Source: Cordylochernes scorpioides (lineage: Eukaryota > Arthropoda > Arachnida > Pseudoscorpiones > Chernetidae). From it: a stretch of 64,000 nucleotides of DNA. Position numbers and translations under genes: made by a program. A model generated the notes under the pieces. It saw only the letters and a program-made list of their open reading frames with translations, did no database searches and had not been told where the DNA came from. Shown piece after piece: positions 31,886 through 43,049 of this stretch (position 1 is its first letter; each line of letters starts with the position of its first letter). Where the stretch lies: assembly GCA_030710605.1 (NCBI GenBank), contig CP092879.1, forward strand, positions 39,990,842 through 40,054,841, read 5' to 3'.

Positions 31886-32873
31886 TATATATATTTAAAC
31901 TCTTTGGAGATAATAGTAATCGATCGTTATCAAATTTATACGCCCCGGAACCTGGGTTAATTAAAACTGTATTGTGAAATTTCGCCCGTAGTTAGCTGAG
32001 GTTTGCTTTAGTATTTAGGCTAAAAGTGCAAAAATTGCATTTCGAATAACTTTTTTTTTCCTTTTTAGAAGGTAAGATTTTATTTAGTAATATTATTTAT
32101 TTAGTAATATTTTTCAAATTAAATTAATTGGATATATTATTTATTTCGCAGCTTATTCATATCTTTTTGTGACGATGCAATTTTTGCTTTGTTTAATTTT
32201 AATTAGTGTAAATATAGCGATTTACATTTTTTAAGCTAAGGTTTACTATTTGATTCTCAAAAGGAATATTCCTATTTTAAGACAAATTGAGATTTAGAAC
32301 AATATTCTATATCTTTTTCTTTAGAGTAAGTATAAATTTTATTGAAGTTGTAAAAAGTATATTTTTTGAAAAAAAAAATGTTTTTTTATATAACTTGCTA
32401 GATATATTTTACTATATGTTTGTTCCATGTAATATGTTTATGCTCTAATAGCATTTATATTGTAAGCAGCAGTTATCCATTTTCAGTAACTGTTTTTTTT
32501 AAGGGTAGGCTCAATTTTTTTTTTGCTGTCATTTGTTTAAGTAGGGTTTATATTTATCTGCTTCACAATATATAACTGCTCATATATATCTATATAGTAC
32601 AACCATATTTTTGAATATATGTATTTAGAAATATAGATGAAAATAGATTCATATTTAAATAAAGAAATATACAATCAGCAATCTGACCAATTAGGGAGCC
32701 AGAATATGTTCTTCTTATATTTGTTGTGGCGATATTTTCAGCAAATTATACTTTTTTTTTAAATCTTCTTCCTTTTGATTTTAGTCAGTTCTTCTAATTT
32801 TTACATTTTTTTCCACTTCACTGAATTTTATGCATTTTTTTCCACATTTCTGAGTTTTGCATATACAGGGTGA
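31886..32873. other. AT-rich stretch without genes
   Basis: Long T and A runs, no frame of note, no repeat of other parts of the window that I can see. It is the left flank of mariner-like copy B. Confidence 0.5.
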
Positions 32874-32875
32874 TC

Positions 32876-33290
32876 CAAAAGTCCCGCACAACTTTAAAAA
32901 TTAATAACTCCGCGAATATTTGCGCTAGAGCAATGCGGTAAACTCCATTGGGTTCAGGATGCAATGGGAATTTTTATGGCAAATAATGAAAAATTCGAAT
33001 TTGATTTTAGTTACAACTTTATTCGCTAGAGATGGCGCCCTACCAGAATCAGCGATTCAGCGGCCAAATTGTTTGATAAATTGAAAAATATAACTGAACG
33101 ACACGTATTTTTACTTTTTGAATACCAGGAAAGAACCCTAATAATATCAAATGATAAATTAATAAAACATCATTTCGCCAAAAGTTAGAAGAAATGGTTA
33201 ACGATTTTTTAATACAATCTGAGATATGTGTAAAATAGGTATATGCAAATTAAAACATGTAGCAAAATAAAAAAACCTGATATTTTAGAT
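32876..33290 (+). repeat. Left terminal inverted repeat of mariner-like copy B
   Basis: Matches 2095-2515 on the plus strand and 42065-42479 as reverse complement. Confidence 0.85.
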
Positions 33291-33447
33291 GCGGTTTGCT
33301 GGAATCCTCTCAGCTATTTATATTTCGAAAATAATAATTTTCTATTTTTTTAAATTCAACTCTCTCTCAGTATCGATTATATTTATTTTAATCCATTTAA
33401 AAAATATTTATCTATCTCTGATGATTTGTTTTACTCTGGAATGCCGT

Positions 33448-33480
33448 TTTTGTTTTTGTCGTGTCCAATAAAGAGCCTCA
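33448..33480 (-). mobile_element. LINE-I 3' end remnant in copy B
   Basis: The AAC-rich tail and the last bases up to the stop codon match 2667-2699. A deletion then joins it to the middle of the Gypsy-2 LTR at about 33481, removing some 3 kb of LINE-I coding sequence. Confidence 0.75.
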
Positions 33481-33599
33481 GATTATTTTCGTTTGGCCAA
33501 AAAAAATGTCCAATTTATATACACATATATTCTTAAATAATGAGACTTTAAAGAATGCAAATAATCTTCATCTATTTACATACACAACACATCTCCCCC

Positions 33600-34341
33600 C
33601 TTAATAATACTCCAGTCGTTCTAGGGGTTTCCTGATTCTCTGAGGTCTAGAACTGCGGACGGGCACTTGCACAGCGGCAGCCTCCGGTTTAGGAGTGCAA
33701 GAGGGCACGTGCACAGCAACAGGCCCTGGTATAGGAGTGCAAGAGGGTACGTGCACAGAAGCAGTCTCCTCCTTGTTTCCTGATGTAACCTCTGGAACCT
33801 CCTCTTCACTTTATTTCTGACTTCCACCTACAGGCTTCTCTTCTGATGTTCTAGGAAGTATCAAATTTCTTGTCTCCACTTGTTTCTTTCTCACAGGTCG
33901 CAATTGATTGATATGCCTCTTATACACGACGCCCTCGCAACTTATAAGGTAGTGACGGTAGCTCAATAATTCCAAAATGGTACCTTTTCACCGTTTAGGT
34001 CCAGTTGCATAGTTGCGGAAATAAACCTCGCAACCTGTAGTAAACTGCTCCTGCCTTCTTACGGCCTCATGAAATACCTCTCGCGGATTTCCCATCTTGG
34101 TTTTAAATTCGAAAATCTTGATCTTAAACCTCTCTCCATTAGCAGTTCCGCCGGGTAATTCCTTTATTACAGTTTGGGGGAATGCTCTATGAGCAAATAG
34201 GAAACTTTGTAGATTCGTCTCTAAATCATCCTTCCCATTATTCTTTCTCAAAAGGTTTTTAAACTCTCTTACATATCTCTCAGCTAAACCATTTGTACTA
34301 GGATTATACGGACTGGTCTTAGTGTGCCGTATACCATTCAT
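33600..34341 (-). pseudogene. Gypsy-2 copy B integrase second half and pol C-terminus
   Basis: 33988-34341 encodes 'RHTKTSPYNPSTNGLAERYVREFK' in part (catalytic Glu) and 'FSLFAHRAFPQTVIKEL'-type sequence. Downstream the proline-rich 'VPSCTP' tail ends in a stop near 33608, shortly before the polypurine tract. Preservation is a little better than in copy A. Confidence 0.82.
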
Positions 34342-34401
34342 TTTGGTAAATTGCTCGAATTCACCGGAGACAAACTGTCTTCCGTTATCTGTAACAAAAA
34401 A

Positions 34402-34704
34402 TTAGGGCAATCCAATTCTGGCGAGAATTTCTCTAAGATGATTTATAATCGTTTTTCTGGTAATATCTTTGATGATAAAAATTTCTATCCACTTTGAGTA
34501 TGCGTCCACGAGAACCAAAAACATTCTTCCCATGAACGGACCCGCTAGATCAAGATGAAGTCGATGCCACAGTTTTTCGGGCCAAGTCCATTCCGAGATG
34601 GTAGCCGGGGGCATGCTTGCCGATTCTTGGCATACTCTACATTCTCTAGTGAACTTCTCGATGTTACTGTCTATGCATGGCCACCAGAAAATACCGTCTG
34701 GCAA
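34402..34704 (-). pseudogene. Gypsy-2 copy B integrase zinc-binding and first half of core
   Basis: A 100-codon frame: 'GIFWWPCIDSNIEKFTRECRVCQESA' carries the CC of the HHCC finger, and 'HLDLAGPFMGRMFLVLVDAYSKW' the first catalytic Asp. Confidence 0.85.
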
Positions 34705-34851
34705 TCATCTTAATTTTAACAATCCCCATGTGTATTTCATGCAAGTCATTTAAAATTAAAGATCTTAATTTTTGGGGAATTACCACTCTTTCACGCCATT
34801 GAAGACAATTAAACTCCAAACTTAATTCCTCATTGATCTTATAATGAGGAG

Positions 34852-35400
34852 CTAGTGGGTTTTCTCTCGGTACACCCTTGTGAATTTCCAGTTGCCTTCT
34901 CTAACATTCCTTAATATTATAGACAGTATTTTATCTTGGGGCCTCTCATTAGCCACCTCCATAAAAGAGAACGGTACCTCATTCGACTTCCTAAGAAGAA
35001 GTACCTGAAGAGACTCCCTGACACTCGATTCTAAAGGAAGACGTGACAATGCGTCAACATTGGAATTATCACTAGTTTTTCGAAATTCCACAGTATAATT
35101 AAATGCAGCTAATTTTAAGGACCATCTTTTAATTCTGGATGATTCACATATGGGAATTGGTTTATGAGGTGAAAATATATGAATTAAGGGTCGGTTGTCT
35201 GTGACCAATACAAATTTTCGTACCAGTAAGTATTGTCTGAATTTCTCAACGCCAAAAGTTATGCTCAACGCTTTCTTTTCTAGTTGAGAGAAACGTTTTT
35301 TCCGCTTCAGTTAATGTTCTAGAAGCAAAAGCTATAGGGCATTCTTCCTTTCTATCATTTCTATGACTCAGAATTACGCCTAGTCCATAGTCTATTAATA
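34852..35400 (-). pseudogene. Gypsy-2 copy B RNase H
   Basis: 34852-35268 encodes 'SITFGVEKFRQYLLVRKFVLVTDNRPL' and 'NSNVDALSRLPL'. Its N-terminal part (to about 35400) is shifted by one base in a T-run near 35296-35301, where copy A is in frame. Confidence 0.83.
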
Positions 35401-36240
35401 ATGATTTACATTTTTAAAATAACATTCGATATTTTTTCGTCCAATTCCATCTACAATTTTTATTCAAAAGTTGATAGAATAGCGCTAAAATGTTTGCTAT
35501 ATTCTTTATGAATCTATAATAATAAATTAAGAGTCCTATGAAAGATCTCAATTGCGAAACATTCTTTAGGTTCAGGCGCCTCTATCACTGCTTTAATTTT
35601 ATTTTCTAAGGGATGCAGTCCATATATATCCATTTGAAACCCTAAATATTTCCACCGATTTCTTTTTAAATTTATATTTATATCTGTTTAACTTTAAACC
35701 TTTTTCAGGCAATCATCTAAACACTAGATCCAACTTTTGTTCATGATCTTCAAAGTCTTTTCCTGCAACCAAAATATCATCTAGGTAGCAGGCCACACCT
35801 GGCAAATCAGAAAATAGGCCTTCCATAATCGTTTGAAATTTATTTGGTGCTACCGCTACGTCATATGGTAGTCTTTTATAAGAAAACAACCTCTTTGTTG
35901 TGTTTATATCAACAACAGCTTTGGCTTCTTCAGCTAACATTACTTGTAAGTAAGCCTGTGATAGGTCTAGAGTCGAAAGTACGGTGCTTGTAGATAATTT
36001 TGAAAAGATCTCATCGATCGATGGAATGGGATACCTATCTAATTCTATTGCTTTATTAGCTGTACATCTAAAATCACCACATATCCTTACACTACCATCC
36101 ATTTTTGAGGCCGGTACTATTGGAGTGGTCCAATATGCATGAACTATAGGTTATAAAATGCAAGAATTCACTAAACGATCAATTTCATTCTCTATTTTGT
36201 TTTTAGAGAGAAAGGTAAACTTCTGGCCTTACAAAACACA
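35401..36240 (-). pseudogene. Gypsy-2 copy B reverse transcriptase
   Basis: 35713-36102 holds the palm: 'DGSVRICGDFRCTANKAIELDRYPIP', 'LSTLDLSQAYLQVML', 'FSYKRLPYDVAVAPNKFQ' and catalytic YLDD ('VACYLDDILVAGKDF', about 35785-35800). The thumb (35401-35712) is in broken frames. This supplies the RT start deleted in copy A. Confidence 0.87.
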
Positions 36241-36471
36241 GGAGTCACATCCTTTTTTAAATTAAAATTTATTCTAACATCTTTTAGACAGCCCAAATCT
36301 TTGTTAAACAAATCTGCATATCTATCCATCAAATTTTTATATATTTAAATATATTTCTATTATATTCATTATTTAAAATATAAATGCTAAACAATATAGA
36401 ATAATCAAGTTTCAACTGTTTGAGCCATTCTCTTCCTAATAAAATTACCTGGATTTTTTCATTTACAACTA

Positions 36472-37321
36472 TTATCGTAAATATTGGTTGGCTTCTTTTA
36501 CAAAAACATTTCTTTGATCTATAATCTCTATTGATTTACCACAAAAGGATTTTAATCTTAAATTTGTTGGAAATAATCTTTTACCTTGCCAATAATTCTT
36601 ATAAATATCTTTAGGTATTAACGTAACTGGACTTGCTGTATCTATTGTAAAGCACAAAGAATAATCATCTACTGTTAAATTTATTGTGGCATCAGTTTCG
36701 CCCTGTACAGAATATATAGAGTCCTCTTGTACAAATTCACATCCCCACATTCTTTTACTAGCTTTGTAGACCCTACTTAAATGACCCAGTTTATTACATT
36801 TTAAAACAAGTCTTTGTTCTATGAGGTAAAACAGATGCCACGTGTGAATGTCTTTCACCACATCTATAACACACTATTTTGCCTTTGCCACTTTGCCTGA
36901 AAGGCCTATACTGCGCCGTACTATTATTGTACTCACCCTTTTTATCCTTTCAATTCACAGGGGATATCTTGGCCACTAATTTATCTTGTAATTCTCTTGT
37001 ATTTATCTCCGCCAATTCGAACGAGATCGCCACTGCAAAAATTTTATCCAGGGTGACATCGTCGTCCTCTTGTAGTAGCTTCTTTTGTAGGATTTCCGAC
37101 TTGATTCCAGCCACAAAACGGTCTCGCATCATGGTTCCCAACATATCGACGAAATTACAATTTATTGCCAGATGTTTCAATTCTCTAAGATATTCCGAAA
37201 TTTTTTCTCCTTCCTGTTGAATTCTCTTTAAAAATCTGCATCGCTGTGGTATCACTTTCTTCTTTGGATCCAAATGCAGCTTAATTATTTGAATGATAGT
37301 ATCATAGGGTTGATCTTTCAT
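36472..37321 (-). pseudogene. Gypsy-2 copy B gag and protease
   Basis: 36950-37321 encodes the gag core 'RCRFLKRIQQEGEKISEYLRELKHLAINCNF' in part. 36860-36950 contains degenerate CCHC knuckles. 36472-36861 encodes the protease with 'FTIDTASPVTLIP', where the usual DTG(A/S) is DTAS, followed by 'SFCGKSIEI'. Gag and protease are in different frames. Confidence 0.82.
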
Positions 37322-37683
37322 TAGACCAGGAAGAAAATGTCGTTTCCCTGCTTCAAAGTTTCAGAATCTGGTAGCGAGGTAAAAATCAGCACTTTAATTT
37401 CCTCCTTCAGATGCCAAAAAGAAAGCCTCAAATTTTTGTCAAAAAGATCGAAGTGTCCTCCACTGGGCTATAGCATCTAAAAGGTACTATTAACTTTGAA
37501 CTTGTCATGCTGATCTTTTCTACTTCTTTGTTTTCTTGATCCAGATAGTTTAAAAGATGTAATCTTAACCCATTTTCCTATTTTTCCTCTCCATAATCCG
37601 AGAGTCAGATTTGTTTAAAAGATGTAGTTGTTATACTTGCATAGACGCCGCTTTCCTCAGCTTTTTACTGGCTTTGTAGATCG

Positions 37684-37844
37684 CGCATCCTCGTCGCCAC
37701 TTTTGTTGTGTCGTAATTAGACGTACAAGAGCTCAAACTTGACCATGGCCAACAACAAATGTCCAATTTATATCTACATATATTTTTACATAATGTGAGG
37801 CTTTAAATAATACAAATAATATTCATCTATTTACATAAAGAACG
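37684..37844 (-). repeat. Gypsy-2 copy B 5' LTR and primer-binding site
   Basis: The LTR is 37704-37844 (141 bp). In sense orientation it is followed by AAAG and TGGCGACGAGGATG (37685-37698), a primer-binding site starting TGG. The sense start of the LTR has point changes relative to copy A. Confidence 0.7.
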
Positions 37845-37849
37845 GTTAA

Positions 37850-40066
37850 TATATAGCGAGAAGAGTAGAGGACTGAGCATAGATCCCTGAGGTACACCAG
37901 CCCATGTTCTTCGGTCCCTGTAAAATGTTCCATTGACCCGAACCTTTATCCTTCTCCCCTTAAGAAGTCTGCAATCCAGATTAAGGTTTTTCCTCTTACT
38001 CCGATGTTGTGCAGCCTTTCAAATAATTTCTACACTCGATCAAAAGCTGAGGACATATCCAGGAATACGACCGTTGTCTTCTTTGGCGGTTTTTCCTAGA
38101 AATCTATTATTGATTGACAGAAGTAGAAAAGGTTTATCAGTTGTACAGTGTCTGGATTATTAGGCAGTTTGGTAGAAGTTTATTTTATTATTGTTAGTGA
38201 GCCAGACTATGAGCCTAGAGTGGATAATTCATTCTGTTATTTTACATAGTATGCTGGTGAGAGCAATTGACCATAGTTATTGCATTCCTTGGCATCTTTG
38301 TTTGGTTTCAGTATTGGCACTATAATTGATATCTTCCAATTCTTTGGTAGTTTACCAGTTTGCCATGAAATCTTCAGTATTCGTAGTAGTTGATTTTTAG
38401 CTTTGTCTCCAAAGTGTTTAATCATTTGACCAAAGATTAGACCATCTCCTGGTGACCTCTTGGAATTAACTTTCCTATTGATGAGTTTAGCTCATTCAGT
38501 GTGAAGTCTCTCGAAGTAAATATCTTGTTGATGGTCATTTCTTGCGCCTTTAACTAACCTGTTTACATTAATTTTTAGAGTCCTGCCTTCATTCGTATAG
38601 CTGAGTCTGGAAGTGCTTGAAATATATTCAGCAATTATTTCAGCCATCTGTTTGTTCGTTCTCGCTATTCATATCGGTTAGAGTATTGAAGGATTAGTGT
38701 TGGTTTTGATTGTTTTATAACACTAATTATATTCCAGTGATGGCTTTCCTTTTTTGGATCCATTTTTTCGCAGAATTCTGCCCATTTTTTTCTCTCTCTT
38801 GTTTGAATATCCAAATTTCTTGTTCTATTTTTTTTTTTTGCTTATCCCTAGTACACGTGGTACAGGCCATGATAATCATGGTGGGTAGTTAGCGACTGCT
38901 TTTACTGTAAGCGCACCACATGTCTACACATGTAAAAAACAGTACGACTTTGCACTTACAAATGTGCCAGAGCCCCGTTTGGTTACTTGCACTCGCTGGT
39001 GGGGTTGGACTTTTGCAAGAATCGGGGGCCATTGGAACATTTTTTTATTTGTTTTAAGAAGTTCATTGATATTGTCTCTCTCTGCAATCGATATCGTGGT
39101 CCTTCCAGTAAAGTATTCACAGGTCTTTACGTCTACCTCTAGGTATCAATACTTTTGCAGTTTTGGATATGTTCGAAGAGAATTTCTCCAATTTTTGTCA
39201 ATCGTTCTGTGATTTAATTCTTCGTTGCACAGTTCTTCAAGCTTTTCTGTGAATTTTTTTGCAGTGTTCTTTTATTCTGTTGGAAATTCTCAATTTTGAA
39301 TTTTAGGGTTGTTAAAATTGGTCTGGGGTCACTGATTGCACTTTTCAGAATTTTCCATTGTGTTGTGGGTGCGATGTTGTAATTTATCGCTGTAATGTCT
39401 ATTGCGGATTCTGTGCCTGTGGACTTGGATAGATAGGTGTTCCTTTCGTTATTTAACGGTGTAAGGTCGAGGTCGGTTAGCATGTCCAAAACCTGCTGAC
39501 CTTTGTTATCCTGGACAGGTGATCCCCAAGTTTGTCTTTCGGCGTTAAAATCACCAAGTATGATTGCGATATCCGAAGACGCTTCACTTAATGTCTCTAT
39601 CAGGCCTGTATTGATGCTTGTATTATCGTGGTGATAAACATTTATGATTGGAATTGTTTATCTGTAAGATAGATTTCTATTGCCTGAGCTTCTGTCGTGC
39701 TTTCTCTAGGCTTACTCTGATTATAGGCAATTTCCTTAAATTTGATTTCTAGAGTTTTAATCAAAACGGCAAGTCCTCTTCCGAATTTTCCCGGTCTGTC
39801 CTTTCGTAGTGTTGTATAATCTTTGATATTGAATCTCAGATTCTGATTCAATTTTGTCTCCTGAGGACAAGAAATATGTACATTGTTGTCACAGAGAAGA
39901 CAAGTCAGCTCTTTATTTTCCTCTGGGTACCATTTATATTGAGTTGTAGTAGATTGAATTGTGTCCTCGTAGTAGATTTCTCATCATGAGCTCGAGCTTC
40001 AGCTCCTAACGCGGCGATTACCCCGGACGCGGTAGCATTACTGGAGATATCAGTTTTGCTCTTCAT
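37850..40066 (-). pseudogene. LINE-I ORF2, endonuclease and RT (copy B)
   Basis: The ATG at 40064-40066 opens ORF2. The NING block at the N-terminus is intact here (about 39925-39940). The endonuclease follows (39642-39851 and 39214-39489), with GDFNA near 39540-39555 and SDPRP where copy A has SDHRP, so the catalytic His is lost. The RT has 'IIVPILKPNKDAKECNNY' (38237-38425), SAFDRV near 38035-38055 and GVPQGSMLSPLLF at 37863-37901. A truncated SINE interrupts the linker at 38836-39040. Confidence 0.83.
38836..39040 (-). mobile_element. tRNA-headed SINE, 5'-truncated copy in LINE-I
   Basis: The reverse complement of the SINE body from the A-rich tail (T-run 38830-38840 on the plus strand) to the 'CGATTCTTGC' word near the C/G-rich stretch. 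The tRNA-like head is missing. About 40 bases of LINE-I present in copy A are absent, which suggests a small deletion at insertion. Confidence 0.8.
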
Positions 40067-40189
40067 TTGAAAATGGGTGCCGTTGCAACGTTAGTCACCT
40101 TGGAAACGAACCAGAATTTGATCAAATATTCCAAGGGTCCAGGGGGGACCGCAAGGAGGTGTGGTCGGACTTCTCCCCTTCCTCCTGGA

Positions 40190-40421
40190 ATGCCGTCACT
40201 ACAGGATAAAGCACTCTTGGTGAATTATTTTAATTATGATTCAGAATCTGCCACTGAAGCTTTACGAGCGTTTCATTCCTTTAAAGGTATTCGAGGCGGT
40301 AAAGGACCAATGAGTTGCTACTCTCTGAAGCGATTGATTAAAAGTTTTGAGGAAACTGGATCTCTGGAAGCAAAACCTCGGAACGCTTCACGATTTTGCG
40401 TGTCATCCTTGCGCAGGGGCC

Positions 40422-40453
<32 letters not shown>

Positions 40454-41371
40454 AAACCTCAGAGTGGAAGACCATCGACATGCAAGCCAGTGGCTGTTAC
40501 GGTTTTGCAGAATGCTGAAGCTATTGAAACTTTATCCACGTATGGAGAAGTAAGTGCTAGACAAGTTTCTCGACAAACGGGGATTTCGTATGGAACAGTT
40601 TGGAGAGAACACACATTTAGAATTTTTCTAGAAAAATACCCTAACAAAATTCAATGTTTTCACGAGTTGAAAGTCAGCGATATTGAGAAGCGTCAATATT
40701 TCGCTGCATGGGTTTACCGGCAAATTGATATTGATGAAAACTGGCTGTTAAATTTTCTAAGAACAGATGATGCTCACTTTTATCTAAAGGGAGAATGTAA
40801 CATTCAAAACTGCCTCATTTAGGCAACTGAAAACCCTAGGATTTTTACAGAAATACCACTTCATCAGCCCAGAGTTACAGTTTAGTGTGGGTTCACTTCT
40901 TCTTTTATTATTGGGCCATTTTTCTTTGAATAAATCAATGGAAGAACTTTTAAAACCGTTTTTGTGAATGGTGAACGTTATGTTCAACTTTTGAGAAAAA
41001 AGGTTATTCCCATATTGCAGGACAGACTATCACTAAGCGAAATAACATTCATGCAAAATGGTAGACCTCCTCATATCTCCCGCGGTGCCAAACAATTGCT
41101 GAAGGATACGTTCGGTGAAATTCGTTGATAAGTCGCCACTTTATATACCAGTGGCCTCCAAGATCACCAGACTTGACGCCTTACAATTTCGGTTATGGGG
41201 GTACATTAAGTCGCGTTTTTATCGATGCCGGCCTACCACATTGGCCATATTAAAGGCTTCTATCAGATGGCACGTTTTATAAATTTCAACTATTTAATTG
41301 TGACCATTCTGTCATCTATCGTCTGCAGGCGGTGTTTGAGAATGAAGGGCGCCACATTGAGCAAGGATTGT
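40190..41371 (+). pseudogene. Mariner-like transposase, copy B, with U6 insertion
   Basis: It starts MPSLQDKALL at 40190; the open frame runs to 40822. The first helix-turn-helix is 'YSLKRLIKSFEETGSL', then a 27-residue insert derived from U6 snRNA, 'SGRPST', and the second helix-turn-helix 'SARQVSRQTGISYGTVW'. 'KYPNKIQCFHELKVSDIEKR' and 'FLRTDDAHFYLKG' (first catalytic Asp) follow, then a stop. Downstream, 'MQNGRPPH' (Asp to Asn) and 'SPDLTPYNF' lie in other frames and the C-terminus is near 41371. Copy A has Asp at the second position and Asn at the third, so the two copies decayed independently. Confidence 0.85.
40380..40452 (-). ncRNA. U6 snRNA pseudogene fragment
   Basis: The reverse complement of these 73 bases matches U6 snRNA from AAAATTGGAACGATACAGAG through the CATGGCCCCTGCGCAAGGAT core to GTGAAGCGTTCC, with one or two mismatches (CAAAATCG for CAAATTCG). 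The first 25 or so bases and the last few U of U6 are missing. It is flanked by AAAACCTC (40372-40379 and 40453-40460), a target duplication typical of LINE-mediated insertion. Lacking its 5' end, it is a pseudogene. Confidence 0.9.
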
Positions 41372-42064
41372 GACCTAATACAAGAGAGAAGGCAGTTACC
41401 TCATGTGTTATATTTTGCAGCTCTTTGTTTTGGGTTATGGGAATAATAAATGCTGTCCTCACATCTTGACTCCTTTTTTTCTGTGAACAGTAATATTTTT
41501 GTTTATCATTTGCCCACATCTTATATTATGTCGTGCAGGCCAAAGTGTTATAACTTCTCAAATAACACTGGTATACACAATTTTACCCCTTATGTTTAGT
41601 TTATCGCTTTTCGCTCATTAGAAGAAATAGCATAAGGAATATTCTCTGTATCCCCCTCCCAACTTTAGAAATTTTGCGCAAAAAATAATACAAAATGATT
41701 TTACTACCACCTTTTTCAACGCAAAAGGTCGATATAAAAATATTTTTTTTTTGAGGGGATACATTTTCAAAATTATGTACAGTATAATAAACATTGATAA
41801 CATTTGACAAACCCATAGGATATTTGGAATAAAGTACGACAAATATATTTTGTCACTCCCCTCTATATTTCATTTTTGGATCATGACAAATATCGAGTTA
41901 AATAGTCAAGTGTCGCCAATTAGTCAAGAAACTACACATTCCTTATAGCAAGATGTCCTATTAGTAGTGCCATCCTAATTTTTGGTACTATATTAACATT
42001 TCAAAAATCGTGTATTGATATCAGTAATTGTTTTCGAACAATTAATCTATTTCACAAAACTCCA
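41372..42064 (+). mobile_element. Mariner-like copy B, 3' non-coding region
   Basis: Shared with 15918-16611 in copy A. No gene. Confidence 0.65.
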
Positions 42065-42479
42065 TCTAAAATATAAATATTTTTTGCTACATGTTTTAAT
42101 TTGCATATGCCTATTTTACATATCTTAGATTGTATTTAAAAATCGTTAACCATTTCTTCTAAATTTTGGCGAAATGGTGTTTTATTAATTTATCATTTGA
42201 TATTATTAGGGTTCTTTCCTGGCATTCAAAATGGAAAAATACGTGTCGTTCAGTTATATTTTTCAATTTATCAAACAATTTGGCCGCTGAATCGCTGATT
42301 TTGGTAGAGCGCCATCTAGCAAATAAAGTTGTAACTAAAATCGATTTCGAATTTTTCATTATTTGCCATAAAAAATCCCATTGCATCCTAAACACAATGG
42401 TGTTTACCGCATTTCTCTAGCTCAAATAATCGCGGAGTTATTAATTTTTAAAGTTGTGCGGGACTTTTGGATCACCCTG
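42065..42479 (-). repeat. Right terminal inverted repeat of mariner-like copy B
   Basis: Reverse complement of 32876-33290, ending GGATCACCCTG and TA. Confidence 0.85.
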
Positions 42480-42481
42480 TA

Positions 42482-42698
42482 TATATTCTGAATATAGAGC
42501 AATCCATAATATATGTATATTTTGAAAATAAGGCTTATTTTGGATTGTAATAAGATTATTTATTAATCCGATATTTCGATGGACCAATCTTCCATCTTTT
42601 ACGAGGTATTTTGCTATGAAGCACGCAGCAGGTCGCATGCTTCAGGTGAGCCACGGACTTCTTGCAAGCCTATTGGGCGATAAACCATCTAATATATA
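42482..42698. other. Flank with a Penelope-like terminal motif
   Basis: On the minus strand, GATGGA-agattgg-TCCATC (about 42573-42591) forms a hairpin followed by GAAATATCGGATTAATAAAT. The same arrangement occurs near 19660-19690 and loosely near 63340-63400. No frame. Confidence 0.35.
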
Positions 42699-42957
42699 TG
42701 TGGCGACTACACTTTGCTTCAGCGAGCCGAACTAAGACGGCCTCGGCATCGGCGGGCGTCAACACTTCACTACGCATGGGCGTGGGACGTCATCAGAGAC
42801 GCTGGCCACTTAGCGGTAAACAACAAGGCTAGTGCGGCCACCGTTATTTCAACCGTTGCTTCTTTTCTCTTTATAATTTCTTGCTTTAAATAAATTAATT
42901 TTATCAGCAGCCTTTCCACAAGCCACACCAACACAGCACATCAACAACCATCCTACA
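42699..42957 (+). repeat. Gypsy-4 5' LTR
   Basis: 259 bp, TG...CA ends; primer-binding site TGGTGAGCCGGACG at 42961-42974. Confidence 0.92.
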
Positions 42958-43049
42958 AATTGGTGAGCCGGACGTGATGCAAAAGTTATTTTAATCACAC
43001 TTCTATATATTTTTTTTATTTCATCCACGAAACTTTCAACAGCCCCAGA

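Larger units (their letters stand above)
33481..37844 (-). mobile_element. Gypsy-2 copy B, nearly full length
   Basis: A minus-strand Ty3/Gypsy element. It runs from a truncated 3' LTR (33481-33586) through pol and gag to the 5' LTR (37704-37844). The word GTTAA at 37845-37849 and the same word at 10232-10236 in copy A are the two sides of the target duplication. All frames are broken. Confidence 0.88.
32874..42481. mobile_element. Mariner-like DNA transposon copy B, loaded
   Basis: The ends are identical in kind to copy A: TA (32874-32875), CAGGGTGATCC... and ...GGATCACCCTG (to 42479), TA (42480-42481). Inside are LINE-I at the same site (duplication CTGGAATGCCGT at 33436-33447 and 40185-40196) and Gypsy-2 at the same LINE-I site. 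Copy B lacks the LINE-1a insertions and most of the 3' half of LINE-I, but keeps the 5' half of Gypsy-2 that copy A has lost. Confidence 0.88.
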
